NCBI RefSeq assembly: GCF_014297575.1 | Contig: NZ_CP060412.1 | Coordinates: 1,054,001-1,118,000 of the forward strand | DNA: 64,000 nucleotides | Source of the DNA: Dyella telluris | GTDB lineage: Bacteria; Pseudomonadota; Gammaproteobacteria; Xanthomonadales; Rhodanobacteraceae | Direction of reading: 5' to 3' | In this document: piece after piece, positions 37,017 through 46,244 of the stretch | Layout: every line of letters begins with the position of its first letter | Numbering within the stretch: position 1 is the first letter of the stretch | Position numbers and translations under genes: made by a program | The notes under the pieces: generated by a model | What the model saw: only the letters and a program-made list of their open reading frames with translations | What the model was told of the DNA's origin: nothing | The model's database searches: none

Positions 37017-37946
37017 TCACGTTGTCCGGCGCACCTCGCCGTCCCCTCGCTGCGCGCCTTCGGCCTTGATGAAGTCGACGAAGGCGCGCAGCGGCGCCGG
37101 CATGTGGGCGCGGCTGGGGTAATACAGCAAGGGGCCGCTGAAGCGCTGGCACCACTCCTCCAGCACGGGCTCCAAAGCCCCGTTGGCGAGCTGCGGCTGC
37201 AGCAGCTCCTCGAAGGTGTGGATGATGCCCAGCCCCGCCACGGCCGCTTCCACTTCCATCTCGGTCGTGGAGGCCAGCAAAGGACCATCGGGCCGGATGC
37301 GCACGATCTTGCCGCGACGCTCGAACTCCCACACGGCAACCACGCCGCTGGGAAAGCGATGCCGGATGCACGCGTGATCCACCAGTTCCTGCGGCCGCGA
37401 TGGCCTGCCATGCGCCGCGAGATACGCCGGTGCTGCCGCCGCCACGAAACGCTGCAGGCGTGGCCCGATGGGCATGGCGATCATGTCGCGCTCCACCCGC
37501 TCTTCGTAGCGGATGCCGGCATCGCAGCCGGCTGCCAGCACGTCCACGAAGGCATCGTCGGTGATCACGTCCAGCGTGATACCCGGATGTGCGCGCAGAA
37601 AACGCGTGGCGATGGACGGAAGAATGTGCCGCGCGACGATGGATGGCACGTTGAGCCGCAGCGTACCGGTGGGACTTTCGCGATAGGCGTTGATGCTGTC
37701 GAGCGCACTCCCGATCTCGCCGACCAGCGGCCCCAGCCGCTCGAGCAGCCGCTGCCCAGCCTCAGTCGGCGTGACGCTGCGCGTGGTGCGGTTGAGCAGG
37801 CGCACACCGAGGCGTGCTTCCAGGCGACGCAGAGCCGCGCTGAGCGCCGAGGCAGAAACGCCGCCCTGCACAGCGGCCCCCCGGAAGCCACGGGCGCGCG
37901 CTACCGCCAGGAATGCCTCGACATCGGAAAGACCGAGCTCTTCCAT
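37017..37946 (-). CDS. LysR family transcriptional regulator
   Basis: 309 residues. The N-terminal winged helix-turn-helix is residues 5-64 (SDVEAFLAVARARGFRGAAVQGGVSASALSAALRRLEARLGVRLLNRTTRSV), followed by the effector-binding domain (about 90-295). It is divergent from an aldo/keto reductase gene, with an inverted repeat between them. That reductase and the regulator itself are the likely targets. The ligand is unknown. Confidence 0.92.
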   Translation of the reverse strand: MEELGLSDVEAFLAVARARGFRGAAVQGGVSASALSAALRRLEARLGVRLLNRTTRSVTPTEAGQRLLERLGPLVGEIGSALDSINAYRESPTGTLRLNVPSIVARHILPSIATRFLRAHPGITLDVITDDAFVDVLAAGCDAGIRYEERVERDMIAMPIGPRLQRFVAAAAPAYLAAHGRPSRPQELVDHACIRHRFPSGVVAVWEFERRGKIVRIRPDGPLLASTTEMEVEAAVAGLGIIHTFEELLQPQLANGALEPVLEEWCQRFSGPLLYYPSRAHMPAPLRAFVDFIKAEGAQRGDGEVRRTT

Positions 37947-37967
37947 TGTGCTGATTCCTGCACGGGC

Positions 37968-37995
37968 TGTACGGATAGGATCGGATTATCGTACA
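37968..37995. promoter_or_regulatory. Candidate LysR operator (inverted repeat)
   Basis: TGTACGGATA (37968-37977) faces TATCGTACA (37987-37995) with 9 bases between. Apart from one extra G the arms are perfect complements. The site is 21 bases upstream of the lysR start and 60 bases upstream of the divergent reductase gene. Confidence 0.55.
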
Positions 37996-38055
37996 CCCCG
38001 CGCCACGCCATACTTCCGTTCATCGCGTCCCCACCCACGTCTGGAGAGAGTCACC

Positions 38056-39054
38056 ATGCAGCACCTTCCACTTGGCGCCACCGGTCCCCGCGTTTCCGCC
38101 CTTGGCCTGGGCTGCATGGGCATGTCGGGTATGTACGGCCCCTCCGATCGCGCGGAAAGCATCGCCACCATCCACGCGGCGCTGGATGCCGGCATCGACC
38201 TGCTCGACACCGGCGATTTCTACGGCATGGGCCACAACGAAATGCTCATCGGCGAAGCACTGAAAAACGTGCCGCGCGACAAGGCGCTGATCAGCGTGAA
38301 GTTCGGCGCCCTGCGCGGCCCGGCGGGTGACTGGGTCGGCTACGACGCCCGCCCCGCCGCGGTGAAGAACTTCGTCTCCTACACGTTGCAGCGTCTTGGC
38401 GTGGATTACATCGATGTGTATCGCCCGGCGCGCCTGGACCCCAACGTGCCCATCGAAGACACCATCGGCGCCATCGCCGACCTGGTGAAGGCCGGTTACG
38501 TTCGCCATATCGGGCTGTCCGAAGTGGGTTCGGAAACCATTCGCCGCGCGGCCGCCGTACATCCCATCGTGGACCTGCAGATCGAGTACTCGCTGATCTC
38601 GCGCAGCATCGAGGACAGCATCCTGCCGACCTGCCGCGAACTGGGCATCGGCATCACCGCGTATGGCGTGCTGTCGCGTGGCCTGATCAGCGGCCACTGG
38701 GACAAGAACAACGCAGGCGCTGGCGATTTCCGCGCGCACAGTCCGCGCTTCCAGGCCGGCAACATCGATCACAACCTTGCACTGGTCGACGCGCTCCGCA
38801 CGATTGCGGCGCAGAAGCAGGTTTCCGTGGCGCAACTGGCCATCGCCTGGGTCGCCGCGCAGGGCAAGGACATCGTGCCGCTGATTGGCGCCCGCCGTCG
38901 CGATCGCCTGCAGGAAGCGCTGGGCTCGCTCGACGTGGTGTTGACGGCAGGCGACCTCGCCACCATCGAAGCCGCCGTGCCGAAAAACGCTGCCGCCGGT
39001 GAGCGCTACGCCGCCGCGCAGATGGCGCACCTGGACAGCGAACGCGCGCATTGA
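38056..39054 (+). CDS. Aldo/keto reductase
   Basis: 332 residues from MQHLPLGATGPRVSALGLGCMGMSG with a GGAGAG site; upstream in-frame residues overlap lysR antisense. An (alpha/beta)8 barrel using NADPH. The catalytic Asp and Tyr are in DLLDTGDFYG and the Lys in ALISVKFG. The fourth catalytic position, His in the usual YQHRVDP, reads YRPARLDP here, so His is replaced by Ala. NADPH-binding residues near the C terminus (IVPLIGARRRDRLQEAL) are kept. It is divergent from LysR. Confidence 0.9.
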   Translation: MQHLPLGATGPRVSALGLGCMGMSGMYGPSDRAESIATIHAALDAGIDLLDTGDFYGMGHNEMLIGEALKNVPRDKALISVKFGALRGPAGDWVGYDARPAAVKNFVSYTLQRLGVDYIDVYRPARLDPNVPIEDTIGAIADLVKAGYVRHIGLSEVGSETIRRAAAVHPIVDLQIEYSLISRSIEDSILPTCRELGIGITAYGVLSRGLISGHWDKNNAGAGDFRAHSPRFQAGNIDHNLALVDALRTIAAQKQVSVAQLAIAWVAAQGKDIVPLIGARRRDRLQEALGSLDVVLTAGDLATIEAAVPKNAAAGERYAAAQMAHLDSERAH

Positions 39055-39153
39055 TCGCCAAGGTGGCCGCATCGATCACCGTCGATGCGGCCACCCCATG
39101 ATCGGGACGGGGCAGGCCTATACTCGACGGCACCGATCCGACGAGAGCCGATC

Positions 39154-40800
39154 ATGGGATTCCTGCAAGATCCGCCGCAGCTCGCTCATCCGTATCGTGA
39201 AGACCCGCTGCTGCGCGCCATGCTTCGTCGCGCACTGCCGCCGGCACGGCTTTCCGTTATCGAACCCGACCTGGAAGCATTGGGCGACTATGCACGGATG
39301 GCGTGGGCACGCGCCTGTTGCAGCACGCGCCGCAAACCCGTGCTCACGCAGTGGGATGCGTGGGGCCATCGCGTCGACCGCATCGAACTTACCCAGGCGT
39401 GGCAGGAAGGCCCGCACGTCACCACGAAACACGCCGTGCTGGCGGCAGGCCATGAAGCGCATGAGCATGCGCGACTGGAAGCATTCGCACGCGTGTACCT
39501 CTATCACGTGGCCAGCGAGTTCTACACTTGCCCGCTCGCCATGACCGACGGCGCCGCGACCGCACTGAAGGCATCCGGCAACACGGCACTTATCGAACGC
39601 GCGCTGCCGCACTTGCTGAGCCGCGATGCGTCGACGTTCTGGCTGAGCGGGCAGTGGATGACCGAAACTCCCGGCGGTTCCGATGTCGGCAACACGGAAA
39701 CCATCGCGCGGCAGGATGCCTCCGGCCAGTGGCGCCTGTACGGCCGCAAGTGGTTCAGTTCCGCCGTGGTCGGCGAGATGGCGCTCGGCCTGGCGCGCCC
39801 CGAGGGTGCCGGCACCGGCCCGGGCGCACTGGCACTGTTCTATGTCGAGACGATGGATGGCGAGCGACGCAAGCCGGAGCTGATCATCGATCGCCTCAAG
39901 GACAAGCTCGGCACGCACGAATTGCCCACCGCGGAAATCCATCTGGACGGCCTGCCCGCCTGGCCGCTCGGGGAGCTGTCCAACGGCGTGCGCCAGGTGG
40001 CGCCGATGCTCAACATCACGCGCACGTGGAACGCCGTATGCGCCACCGCCAGCATGGCGCGCGCGTTGCACCTTGCGCGCGACTACGCGACGCGCCGCGA
40101 AGCCTTCGGCAAGCGGCTGATCGACCAGCCGCTGCACGCGCAGACGCTGGCCGACATGCAGGCCGGTTTCGAGGGCGCGTTCGCGCTCACCTTCGAAGTG
40201 GCGCATCTGCTCGGGCGGGTGGAACACGGCACGGCTCGGCCACACGAAGCCGCCCTGCTGCGGCTGCTCACGCCGCTGGCCAAGCTGTGGACCGGCAAGA
40301 TGGCGGTGAAGTTGTGCTCGGAGGCGCTGGAGTGCTTCGGCGGCGCGGGCTACATCGAAGATACCGGCCTGCCCCAGCTTTTGCGCGACGCGCAGGTGTA
40401 TTCGATCTGGGAGGGCACCACCAACGTGCTGTCGCTGGACAGCCTGCGCGCCCTGGCCGGCGAGAACATCGGCGCATTGCGCACCGCCATCGAAGGCTGG
40501 CTGGCCGACAGCATCGACGCGCAGGCGCGGCAGGCGATCCACCAGGCCCTGGATGCCGCCACCGCCAGCCTGCAGGCCAAGGCCATCCAGCGCGACGCAC
40601 TGGAGGCCGCCGCCCGCGGCATCGCCATCACCCTGGCCCGCTGCACCGCCGCCGCCCTGCTCGCCCGCCACGACACCTGGTCGGCGCCCCATGGCCACGC
40701 GCGTACCGGCGCCGCACTACGGCGCTTCGTGGCGCACGGGCTGTCGCGGCTGTCTGCGGCCGATGCCACGGATACGGCCCTGTTGCTAGGCCCCCACTGA
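39154..40800 (+). CDS. Acyl-CoA dehydrogenase, AidB-like
   Basis: 548 residues from MGFLQDPPQLAHPYREDPLL. The long N-terminal helical extension before the acyl-CoA dehydrogenase fold matches the AidB subgroup (E. coli AidB is about 540 residues). Conserved parts are WLSGQWMTETPGGSDVGNTET (FAD/substrate loop), GRKWFSSAVVG, RREAFGKRLIDQPLHAQTLADM and EALECFGGAGYIEDTGLPQLLRDAQVYSIWEGTTNV, the last with the conserved Glu. AidB binds FAD and DNA and is induced by alkylation; no ada gene is nearby. The substrate is unknown. A long palindrome follows the gene. Confidence 0.88.
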   Translation: MGFLQDPPQLAHPYREDPLLRAMLRRALPPARLSVIEPDLEALGDYARMAWARACCSTRRKPVLTQWDAWGHRVDRIELTQAWQEGPHVTTKHAVLAAGHEAHEHARLEAFARVYLYHVASEFYTCPLAMTDGAATALKASGNTALIERALPHLLSRDASTFWLSGQWMTETPGGSDVGNTETIARQDASGQWRLYGRKWFSSAVVGEMALGLARPEGAGTGPGALALFYVETMDGERRKPELIIDRLKDKLGTHELPTAEIHLDGLPAWPLGELSNGVRQVAPMLNITRTWNAVCATASMARALHLARDYATRREAFGKRLIDQPLHAQTLADMQAGFEGAFALTFEVAHLLGRVEHGTARPHEAALLRLLTPLAKLWTGKMAVKLCSEALECFGGAGYIEDTGLPQLLRDAQVYSIWEGTTNVLSLDSLRALAGENIGALRTAIEGWLADSIDAQARQAIHQALDAATASLQAKAIQRDALEAAARGIAITLARCTAAALLARHDTWSAPHGHARTGAALRRFVAHGLSRLSAADATDTALLLGPH

Positions 40801-40819
40801 GCCCTCAGCACAGCCCCTT

Positions 40820-40859
40820 CCTCACCGTCATTCCCGCTTTCGCGGGAATGACGGTGAGG
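40820..40859. repeat. 18-bp perfect palindrome with TTTC loop
   Basis: CCTCACCGTCATTCCCGC pairs over 18 bases with its complement around the loop TTTC. The inner GTCATTCCCGC / GCGGGAATGAC sequence is a widely dispersed intergenic palindrome in several proteobacteria. It lies 20 bases after the acyl-CoA dehydrogenase stop and may act as a transcript 3' end, although no U-run follows. Confidence 0.75.
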
Positions 40860-40942
40860 GGTAGCAGGATTCCGCCTCGGGGTGCCCCAAAGCAGGCGAC
40901 CGGCTAAAATGCCCTCCTTCCCCTCCCTGGCGACCCACGACC

Positions 40943-41434
40943 ATGCAGCATCTGACCATCGTCACCACCGGCGGCACCATCGACAAGATCTACTTCGACG
41001 ACAAGTCGGATTACAAGATCGGCTCGCCGCAGATCGGCGACATCCTCAGCCAGCTTGGCGTGGCCTTCCAGTTCGACGTGATCCCGATCCTGCGCAAGGA
41101 CAGCCTGCACATGGGCGATGAGGACCGCGCACTGGTGCGCTCCACCATCGAGGCGCAGCCGCATCGCCACGTGCTGGTGACCCACGGCACCGACACCATG
41201 GTGGAAACCGCCCGCGAACTGGCCCACATCAAGGGCAAGGTGATCGTGCTGACCGGCGCGCTGAACCCGGCTCGCTTCCAGGGTTCGGACGCCGTGTTCA
41301 ACATCGGCTGCGCCGTGGCCGCCGTGCAGACCCTGCCGGACGGTGTCTACATCACCATGAACGGCCGTGTGTGGGATCCCGCCAAGGTGCGCAAGAACCG
41401 CGACGCCAACCGCTTCGAAGAGAGCAACGGCTGA
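40943..41434 (+). CDS. Short (single-domain) asparaginase-family protein
   Basis: 163 residues, half the length of normal L-asparaginases. The N-terminal catalytic domain is present: TIVTTGGTIDK with the nucleophile Thr, and VLVTHGTDTMVETAREL with the second Thr/Asp pair, then VIVLTGALNPARFQGSDAVFNIG. The C-terminal domain that completes the active site of a neighbouring subunit is absent. Short members of this family exist; their activity is not well established. Its ATG lies 23 bases after an in-frame upstream ATG context that gives no homology. Confidence 0.82.
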   Translation: MQHLTIVTTGGTIDKIYFDDKSDYKIGSPQIGDILSQLGVAFQFDVIPILRKDSLHMGDEDRALVRSTIEAQPHRHVLVTHGTDTMVETARELAHIKGKVIVLTGALNPARFQGSDAVFNIGCAVAAVQTLPDGVYITMNGRVWDPAKVRKNRDANRFEESNG

Positions 41435-41546
41435 GGCCACGCTCTTCCTGCGGTAAACCACCCGCTATCCCAAGGCCCGGCCGCCAGCGACCGGGCCTCG
41501 TCTCTTTGGTGCCCGTGACTTTGCGGCCGACCTGATCTACCGTATC

Positions 41547-41570
41547 AACTACGATCCACTGAGTCGCCGT
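41547..41570. promoter_or_regulatory. Candidate Rrf2-family operator before the rrf2 gene
   Basis: AACTACGAT-CCAC-TGAGTCG (41547-41566) lies 11 bases before the rrf2 ATG. The same AACTACGAT-N4-TGAGTCG core occurs in the promoter of the neighbouring NADH dehydrogenase gene (43419-43438). At that site it forms a perfect palindrome; here the second half is degenerate (TCGCCGT against TCGTAGT). Confidence 0.6.
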
Positions 41571-41576
41571 AAGATC

Positions 41577-42104
41577 ATGTCCTTCATCAGCACAGGCGTC
41601 GAATACGGCCTGCATTGCCTGCTCTACCTGTCCGGATCGTCTGCCGGCGTTCGCGAAGCGAGCGTGCGCGACCTGGCTGAGATGCAGGGTGTTTCCGTCG
41701 ATTACGCCGCCAAGCTCTTCACCCGCCTGGCCAAGGCCGGCATCGTGGAATCCACCGAGGGCGTGCGTGGCGGATTCAAGCTCGCACGTCCGCCAGAAAA
41801 GATCACGGTGCAGGACGTGGTTGAGGCCATCGACGGCGACAAGGGGCTTTTCGACTGTCGCGAAGTGCGCGGCCAGTGCGCGCTGTTCGGTGAGCAGCCG
41901 CCGGCCTGGGCCACGCGTGGCACCTGCTCGATCCATGCCGTGATGCAGGCCGCCGAGCGCGCCATGCGCGCGGAACTGGAAAAGCACTCGCTGGCCGACC
42001 TTGCCACGCGCACCCATGCGAAGGCGCCCACCAGTTACGGCGAGCAGGTCATCCACTGGTTCAACGACCGCGCCGCCAATCGCCGCAGCGATCGACAGGC
42101 CTGA
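41577..42104 (+). CDS. Rrf2 family transcriptional regulator with conserved cysteines
   Basis: 175 residues. The N-terminal winged helix (MSFISTGVEYGLHCLLYLSG ... VRDLAEMQGVSVDYAAKLFTRLAKAGIVESTEGVRGGFKLAR) is typical. Three cysteines in the ligand-binding region, FDCREVRGQCALF and TRGTCSIH, match the iron-sulphur or redox-sensing pattern of Rrf2 proteins such as NsrR and IscR. It probably binds the palindrome shared by its own promoter and that of the convergent NADH dehydrogenase. Confidence 0.92.
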   Translation: MSFISTGVEYGLHCLLYLSGSSAGVREASVRDLAEMQGVSVDYAAKLFTRLAKAGIVESTEGVRGGFKLARPPEKITVQDVVEAIDGDKGLFDCREVRGQCALFGEQPPAWATRGTCSIHAVMQAAERAMRAELEKHSLADLATRTHAKAPTSYGEQVIHWFNDRAANRRSDRQA

Positions 42105-42149
42105 AGGCAACACGGAGCACGCCCTGCGCGCTCCGTGTGTCATCACCGA

Positions 42150-43355
42150 TCAAGCCACCACGATGCGCAGCGGATCGGCCGCCGCAAAGACTTCTGCGCG
42201 GTCGGCCCGTGGCGGATAGATCCATTCGGAATTGATCTGGTGCTTCAAATGCTTGGCATCCATGCCCTGCATCTTTACTTCGCGCTCCCAACCCTCCGTG
42301 TACACCGCGCCCCACGGTCCCAGGTCAAGGCACGTCACGTACTTGGGCTGGCTATAGGGAATGGCCGGCAACCCAAGCAGGTCGGCGGCCGCGTTGTGAC
42401 CCGCCGAGCGGCCCAGGTTCATCGCATGCTGGCACGACATCATGGTGCGATTGCCTTCGTCGTCGGTGGCCGCACACGCCACGTCGCCTGTTGCATAGAC
42501 GCCGGGCACGCCTGGCACGGCAAGATGTCGATCCACGTGCAGTCGGCCAGCCACGTCACGACTGGAAGGAATCTGTTCGGTCAGTGAACTGGCGCGCAAG
42601 CCGGCCGTCCAGATCACCGTGCTCGATTCGATGCGCTCGCCATCGTCCGTCACGATGCCGCCTTCATCCACCGAGGCAACGCCCGCACCCAGGCGCCACG
42701 CAACGCCTAGCTCGCCCAGTGCCTTTTCGATGACCGGACGCGGGCCCGCACCAAGATCGGGACCCATGGCCTCGGCGCGCTCGACGATGATCACCCGCAC
42801 GTCGGCGTTTTCGCCCAATACGGCACGCAGGCGCGCCGGCATTTCCGCGGCGGTTTCGATGCCGGTGAAGCCACCGCCCGCCACGACCACGGTGTTGCGT
42901 GCAAGCGATGCGGGCCGGGACGCGAGCTGGTGGATGTGCGTTTCCAGTTCCACCGCTTCGTCGGTCTGGTCCACGCTGAAGGCGTGCTCGGCAAGGCCGG
43001 GGATAGCCGGCCGGAACAGGCGGCTGCCGCTCGCGAGCACCAGACGGTCGTAGCTCAGCGTCAGTGCCTGCTGGTCCGCGCCGATCACGTCCACGGTGCG
43101 GCTGCCCACATTGACGTGCTCGACCATGCCCTGCACGAAGTTCACGCCCACCGCGTCGAAGATCTCCGTGAGGGGCGCCCTGAAGTTGGCCGGCCCTTCT
43201 TCGTACAGGCGCGGGCGCACATGCAGGTGCGGGTCGGGAGCAATCAGGGTGATTTCCACGTCATCGCGGCCCTGTTCGTCCAGCAGCCGCGCCGCGCTCA
43301 AGGCGCTCCACATGCCGGCGAAGCCGGCACCCACAACAAGAATACGTTTGGTCAT
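42150..43355 (-). CDS. Type II NADH dehydrogenase-like pyridine nucleotide-disulphide oxidoreductase
   Basis: 401 residues. FAD-binding ILVVGAGFAGMWSALSAARLL (residues 5-25), NADH-binding VVVAGGGFTGIETAAEMPARL (about 159-179), and the second FAD motif GVYATGDVA (about 289-297), followed by SCQHAMNLGRSAGHNAA. NDH-2 enzymes pass electrons from NADH to quinone at the inner membrane without pumping protons. No C-terminal membrane helix is seen, so membrane attachment would be by amphipathic segments. It is convergent with the Rrf2 gene. Its promoter holds a 20-bp palindrome containing the Rrf2-type core. Confidence 0.9.
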   Translation of the reverse strand: MTKRILVVGAGFAGMWSALSAARLLDEQGRDDVEITLIAPDPHLHVRPRLYEEGPANFRAPLTEIFDAVGVNFVQGMVEHVNVGSRTVDVIGADQQALTLSYDRLVLASGSRLFRPAIPGLAEHAFSVDQTDEAVELETHIHQLASRPASLARNTVVVAGGGFTGIETAAEMPARLRAVLGENADVRVIIVERAEAMGPDLGAGPRPVIEKALGELGVAWRLGAGVASVDEGGIVTDDGERIESSTVIWTAGLRASSLTEQIPSSRDVAGRLHVDRHLAVPGVPGVYATGDVACAATDDEGNRTMMSCQHAMNLGRSAGHNAAADLLGLPAIPYSQPKYVTCLDLGPWGAVYTEGWEREVKMQGMDAKHLKHQINSEWIYPPRADRAEVFAAADPLRIVVA

Positions 43356-43406
43356 CTGGATCTCCGGTCAATGAATGCACGGCACGCGCTCGCTGTCGCA
43401 TGCCGC

Positions 43407-43455
43407 CTTGCGCCCCGTAACTACGATTTTATGAGTCGTAGTTACGGGGCGCAAG
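43407..43455. promoter_or_regulatory. 20-bp perfect palindrome in the NADH dehydrogenase promoter; candidate Rrf2 operator
   Basis: CTTGCGCCCCGTAACTACGA (43407-43426) pairs exactly with its complement at 43436-43455, with 9 bases between. It lies 52 bases upstream of the NADH dehydrogenase start. It shares the core AACTACGAT-N4-TGAGTCG with the rrf2 promoter. Confidence 0.75.
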
Positions 43456-43531
43456 TCACCGCCGGCTGACTCTCCATCGGTGACACCCACGCCACGGCGC
43501 CGTCAAAACTCGCTACCGGCGGCGCAATCAC

Positions 43532-43568
43532 CAAGAAGAAAGGCCCGATCCACACGGACCGGGCCTTT
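43532..43568 (-). terminator. Terminator after the S53 peptidase gene
   Basis: On the minus strand AAAGGCCCG (43568-43560) pairs with CGGGCCTTT (43547-43539), followed by a pyrimidine-rich TCTTCTTGG. It begins 25 bases after the peptidase stop. Confidence 0.7.
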
Positions 43569-43592
43569 GCTTTCAACACGATGTAACGGTGC

Positions 43593-46244
43593 TTACTGCA
43601 CGGTCAGGTTCACGTCGTCGAGCACGAACGAGGTCTGCAGCGACGAGTCTTCGGAGCCGGTGAACTTCAGCGTCACCGTCTGGCCGATGTACGCGCTGAG
43701 ATCGAAGCTGGCCTGCGAATAGCCCGAAGCCGCATTGAGGTTCGAATACGTCGCCAGCGTCTTCAGCACCGTGCCGCTGCTGTTGAGCACCTGCACGCTC
43801 AGCTTGTCGTACGCCGTGGTGGTGCTGGTCTCGGCGGTGTCGACATGCAGGTAGAACGTCAGCTTGGCCGAGGTCTTGCCGCTGGGGATAGCCACCTTCT
43901 GCGACACCGTGTCGGTATGCGTGCTGCCGTAGCCATCCAGCCACGCGAACCAGGTGCCGCCGTGCGCCGTCTCGCCACTGCAGGTGCTGTTGCTGCAGAG
44001 CGTGCCGGAGCTCATCGACCACGGCGTGGCCGCGCCGGTTTCGAAGCCAGGGTTCACGATGATCTGCGACGGCGTGCTGCCGCCCGATACCGTCACCGAC
44101 GAGGTCTTGCTCGAGGTCTTGGCGCTCGTGCCATCCGTGACCGTTTCCGTCACGTTGTACGTGCCGGCAGCGGCATAGGTGTGGCTCGGGCTGGCTGAGG
44201 TCGAGGTGCCACCGTCGCCGAAGGTCCACGCGTACGAGGAGATGCTGCCACCCGAATCCGTGGAGCTGTCGGTGAAGGTGGCGGTGAGGCCACTGGTGAC
44301 GAAGCTGAAGTTCGCCGTGGGCGTGCCGCCCGTGGTGCCGCCACCGCCACCGCCCCAGTACTGCGTCACGTAACTGTTGAACTTGGCGATGTCGAGCGAA
44401 CCCCAGCCGGTGGAGTTGTCGTAACCGGCCTTCGCGGCGTAGCCATAACCGTTGTAGCCGTTGTTGCCCGACGTGACGTCATGCAGCGGCGAGGCGTCGG
44501 TCGGGAAGTGGGCGTACATGTTCTGTGTCGGCAGGCCCAGCGTGTTGTTGTTCGCCGAGAGGATGCGCGCCCAGATGCCCACGAAGATCGGCGAGGCCAG
44601 GCTGGTGCCGCCGATCTGGTACGCGGTGCCCTGGATGTAGATGTTCGCGCCGGTCGACTGGGCGGCATCGAACGCGAGGTCGGGCACCTGGCGCATCGTC
44701 ACCGACGAACCCAGCGCCGTTGTCTGCCAGGCAGGAGCCGACTCGAACAGGCTCACGCCGCCACCCGTCGCCCACAGGCGCTTGTTGTTGTCGCCATTGG
44801 TGGAGTCGACGGCTGCGAGACCTTCGTTCCACACCGTTTCACCCGCCCAGGTGGTGCCACTGGTGCTCAGCGTGGTGCCGCCCACGGCCACCACGTTGGG
44901 CGAGCTGGCCGGCTCGCTCACGGAGTAGTGGCTCAGCGAGATTTCCACGGTGCCGGCCGAGTTGGTGACATAGCCTGGCGCGCCTTCGGTCGGATCGCTC
45001 GACCACTGGTACACGCCCGCATCGCCCGAGGCGATGGAGAAGGTCTGACCCTGCGCCACCGCCTGCGCGAAGATCTTGTCGTCGGCAGCCTGCGTACCGG
45101 AGCTATTGGCGGCCGATTCGTCTTCACCCAGCGAGACGTTGATCACCTTGGCGACGTTGTCGGTCACGGCGCGGTTGTACGCGGCGGTGATGGCGGCGTC
45201 GGTGAGGCAGCTGTCGTTCGCGTCGCAGTTGGGCGCGGTGTAGAAAATCAGCGTGTTCACGCCGCCCGATGTGCCGGTGATGGTCTGGCTGTCCAGGTTC
45301 CATTCGCCGTCGCCGTTCGGATCGTCTGCGTACGCGCTGGTGCCGGTCTTCACCACCTGGGTATTTACCGTGCTCATACCGGCGTTCGTGGTGAAGGTCT
45401 TGAGGTCGGTGATGGTCTGGGTGAGATCACCCCAGGTGATGATGCCGACCTTGGTGTTGGACGCGGTGGGCGTGCTGCCCACGTCGTAGATCGCAGGGAA
45501 ATCCTTCGGACTGTGCGAGGTCTGCGTGCCTGTGGCCTGGATACCCACATGGTTCGCACTCACCGGCCCCTTGATGTGGTGCATGGTGTGCGGCACGTTG
45601 AGGTTCTGCAGGCCCAGCACCGAATCCACGATGCCACCCAGCGCCCCCGGCACCTGCACGGCCGAGTCGTTGGCGATGCGCTGCTTGCCGCCGTACTTGA
45701 AGGTGCGCATGGTGGTGCGGAACGCCGCGTTCACGGTGTTCGCATTGCCGTCGGCTTCCACCAGCATGTTGTTGGGTGACACGCGGACGTTGCTGAAGCC
45801 GGACTGGCTCAGGTGCGCCATGACCTGCTGCACCTGGGCGTCGGTCGGCGCATAACGGGCCTTGAACTGCGCCGGTGTCAGGAAGCGGTGGAACTGCGCG
45901 CTCGCCGGGTCGTTCACGGCGTGCAGGAACGTCTCCAGCTCATTCACGTTGCGCAGGTTCAGGCTCAGCGCCACATGCATGGGCTTGCTGGCCTCCAGCG
46001 GCGACACGGTGGCGGCATCCACCTTTGGCGAGCCGTGCATGCTCAGCGTCCAGCTGCCGCCAGCGGCGGCGGTGGTCGCCGCGGGGGTGGGCGCCACGGC
46101 ATGGGTCATGGCTGCCTGCGTACGCACGCCCACCCAGCCATCGTTGGTGGTGGCGTGCAGCGAACCTGCCATGGCGACCGACATCGCCAACGGCAGCATG
46201 GCCTTGCGAATTGCCTTTCCCCGCAAATCGATACGAACAGTCAT
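43593..46244 (-). CDS. Secreted S53 family serine-carboxyl peptidase (sedolisin/xanthomonalisin type) with PKD and C-terminal domain
   Basis: 883 residues from [27 protein letters not shown], start fixed by a GGAGAC site. Parts in order: signal peptide; Pro-kumamolisin activation domain (about 80-215, with [20 protein letters not shown]); S53 catalytic domain (about 240-620) with Glu314 and Asp318 (EWNLD) and nucleophile Ser548 (GGTSLASP). A Gly linker, a PKD domain ([23 protein letters not shown] ... [11 protein letters not shown]) and a C-terminal beta-sandwich ending in [11 protein letters not shown] follow. It is an acid-active extracellular endopeptidase that removes its own pro-region. 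Secretion is probably by Sec then type II. It is a single gene with a terminator and a long upstream region. Confidence 0.93.
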   Translation of the reverse strand: MTVRIDLRGKAIRKAMLPLAMSVAMAGSLHATTNDGWVGVRTQAAMTHAVAPTPAATTAAAGGSWTLSMHGSPKVDAATVSPLEASKPMHVALSLNLRNVNELETFLHAVNDPASAQFHRFLTPAQFKARYAPTDAQVQQVMAHLSQSGFSNVRVSPNNMLVEADGNANTVNAAFRTTMRTFKYGGKQRIANDSAVQVPGALGGIVDSVLGLQNLNVPHTMHHIKGPVSANHVGIQATGTQTSHSPKDFPAIYDVGSTPTASNTKVGIITWGDLTQTITDLKTFTTNAGMSTVNTQVVKTGTSAYADDPNGDGEWNLDSQTITGTSGGVNTLIFYTAPNCDANDSCLTDAAITAAYNRAVTDNVAKVINVSLGEDESAANSSGTQAADDKIFAQAVAQGQTFSIASGDAGVYQWSSDPTEGAPGYVTNSAGTVEISLSHYSVSEPASSPNVVAVGGTTLSTSGTTWAGETVWNEGLAAVDSTNGDNNKRLWATGGGVSLFESAPAWQTTALGSSVTMRQVPDLAFDAAQSTGANIYIQGTAYQIGGTSLASPIFVGIWARILSANNNTLGLPTQNMYAHFPTDASPLHDVTSGNNGYNGYGYAAKAGYDNSTGWGSLDIAKFNSYVTQYWGGGGGGTTGGTPTANFSFVTSGLTATFTDSSTDSGGSISSYAWTFGDGGTSTSASPSHTYAAAGTYNVTETVTDGTSAKTSSKTSSVTVSGGSTPSQIIVNPGFETGAATPWSMSSGTLCSNSTCSGETAHGGTWFAWLDGYGSTHTDTVSQKVAIPSGKTSAKLTFYLHVDTAETSTTTAYDKLSVQVLNSSGTVLKTLATYSNLNAASGYSQASFDLSAYIGQTVTLKFTGSEDSSLQTSFVLDDVNLTVQ

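Noticed and set aside
38056..43355. Gain of a genomic island spanning the regulator-rich region
   Set aside because: No integrase, tRNA-border duplication, IS element or abrupt base-composition change was seen; the genes look like ordinary chromosomal content.
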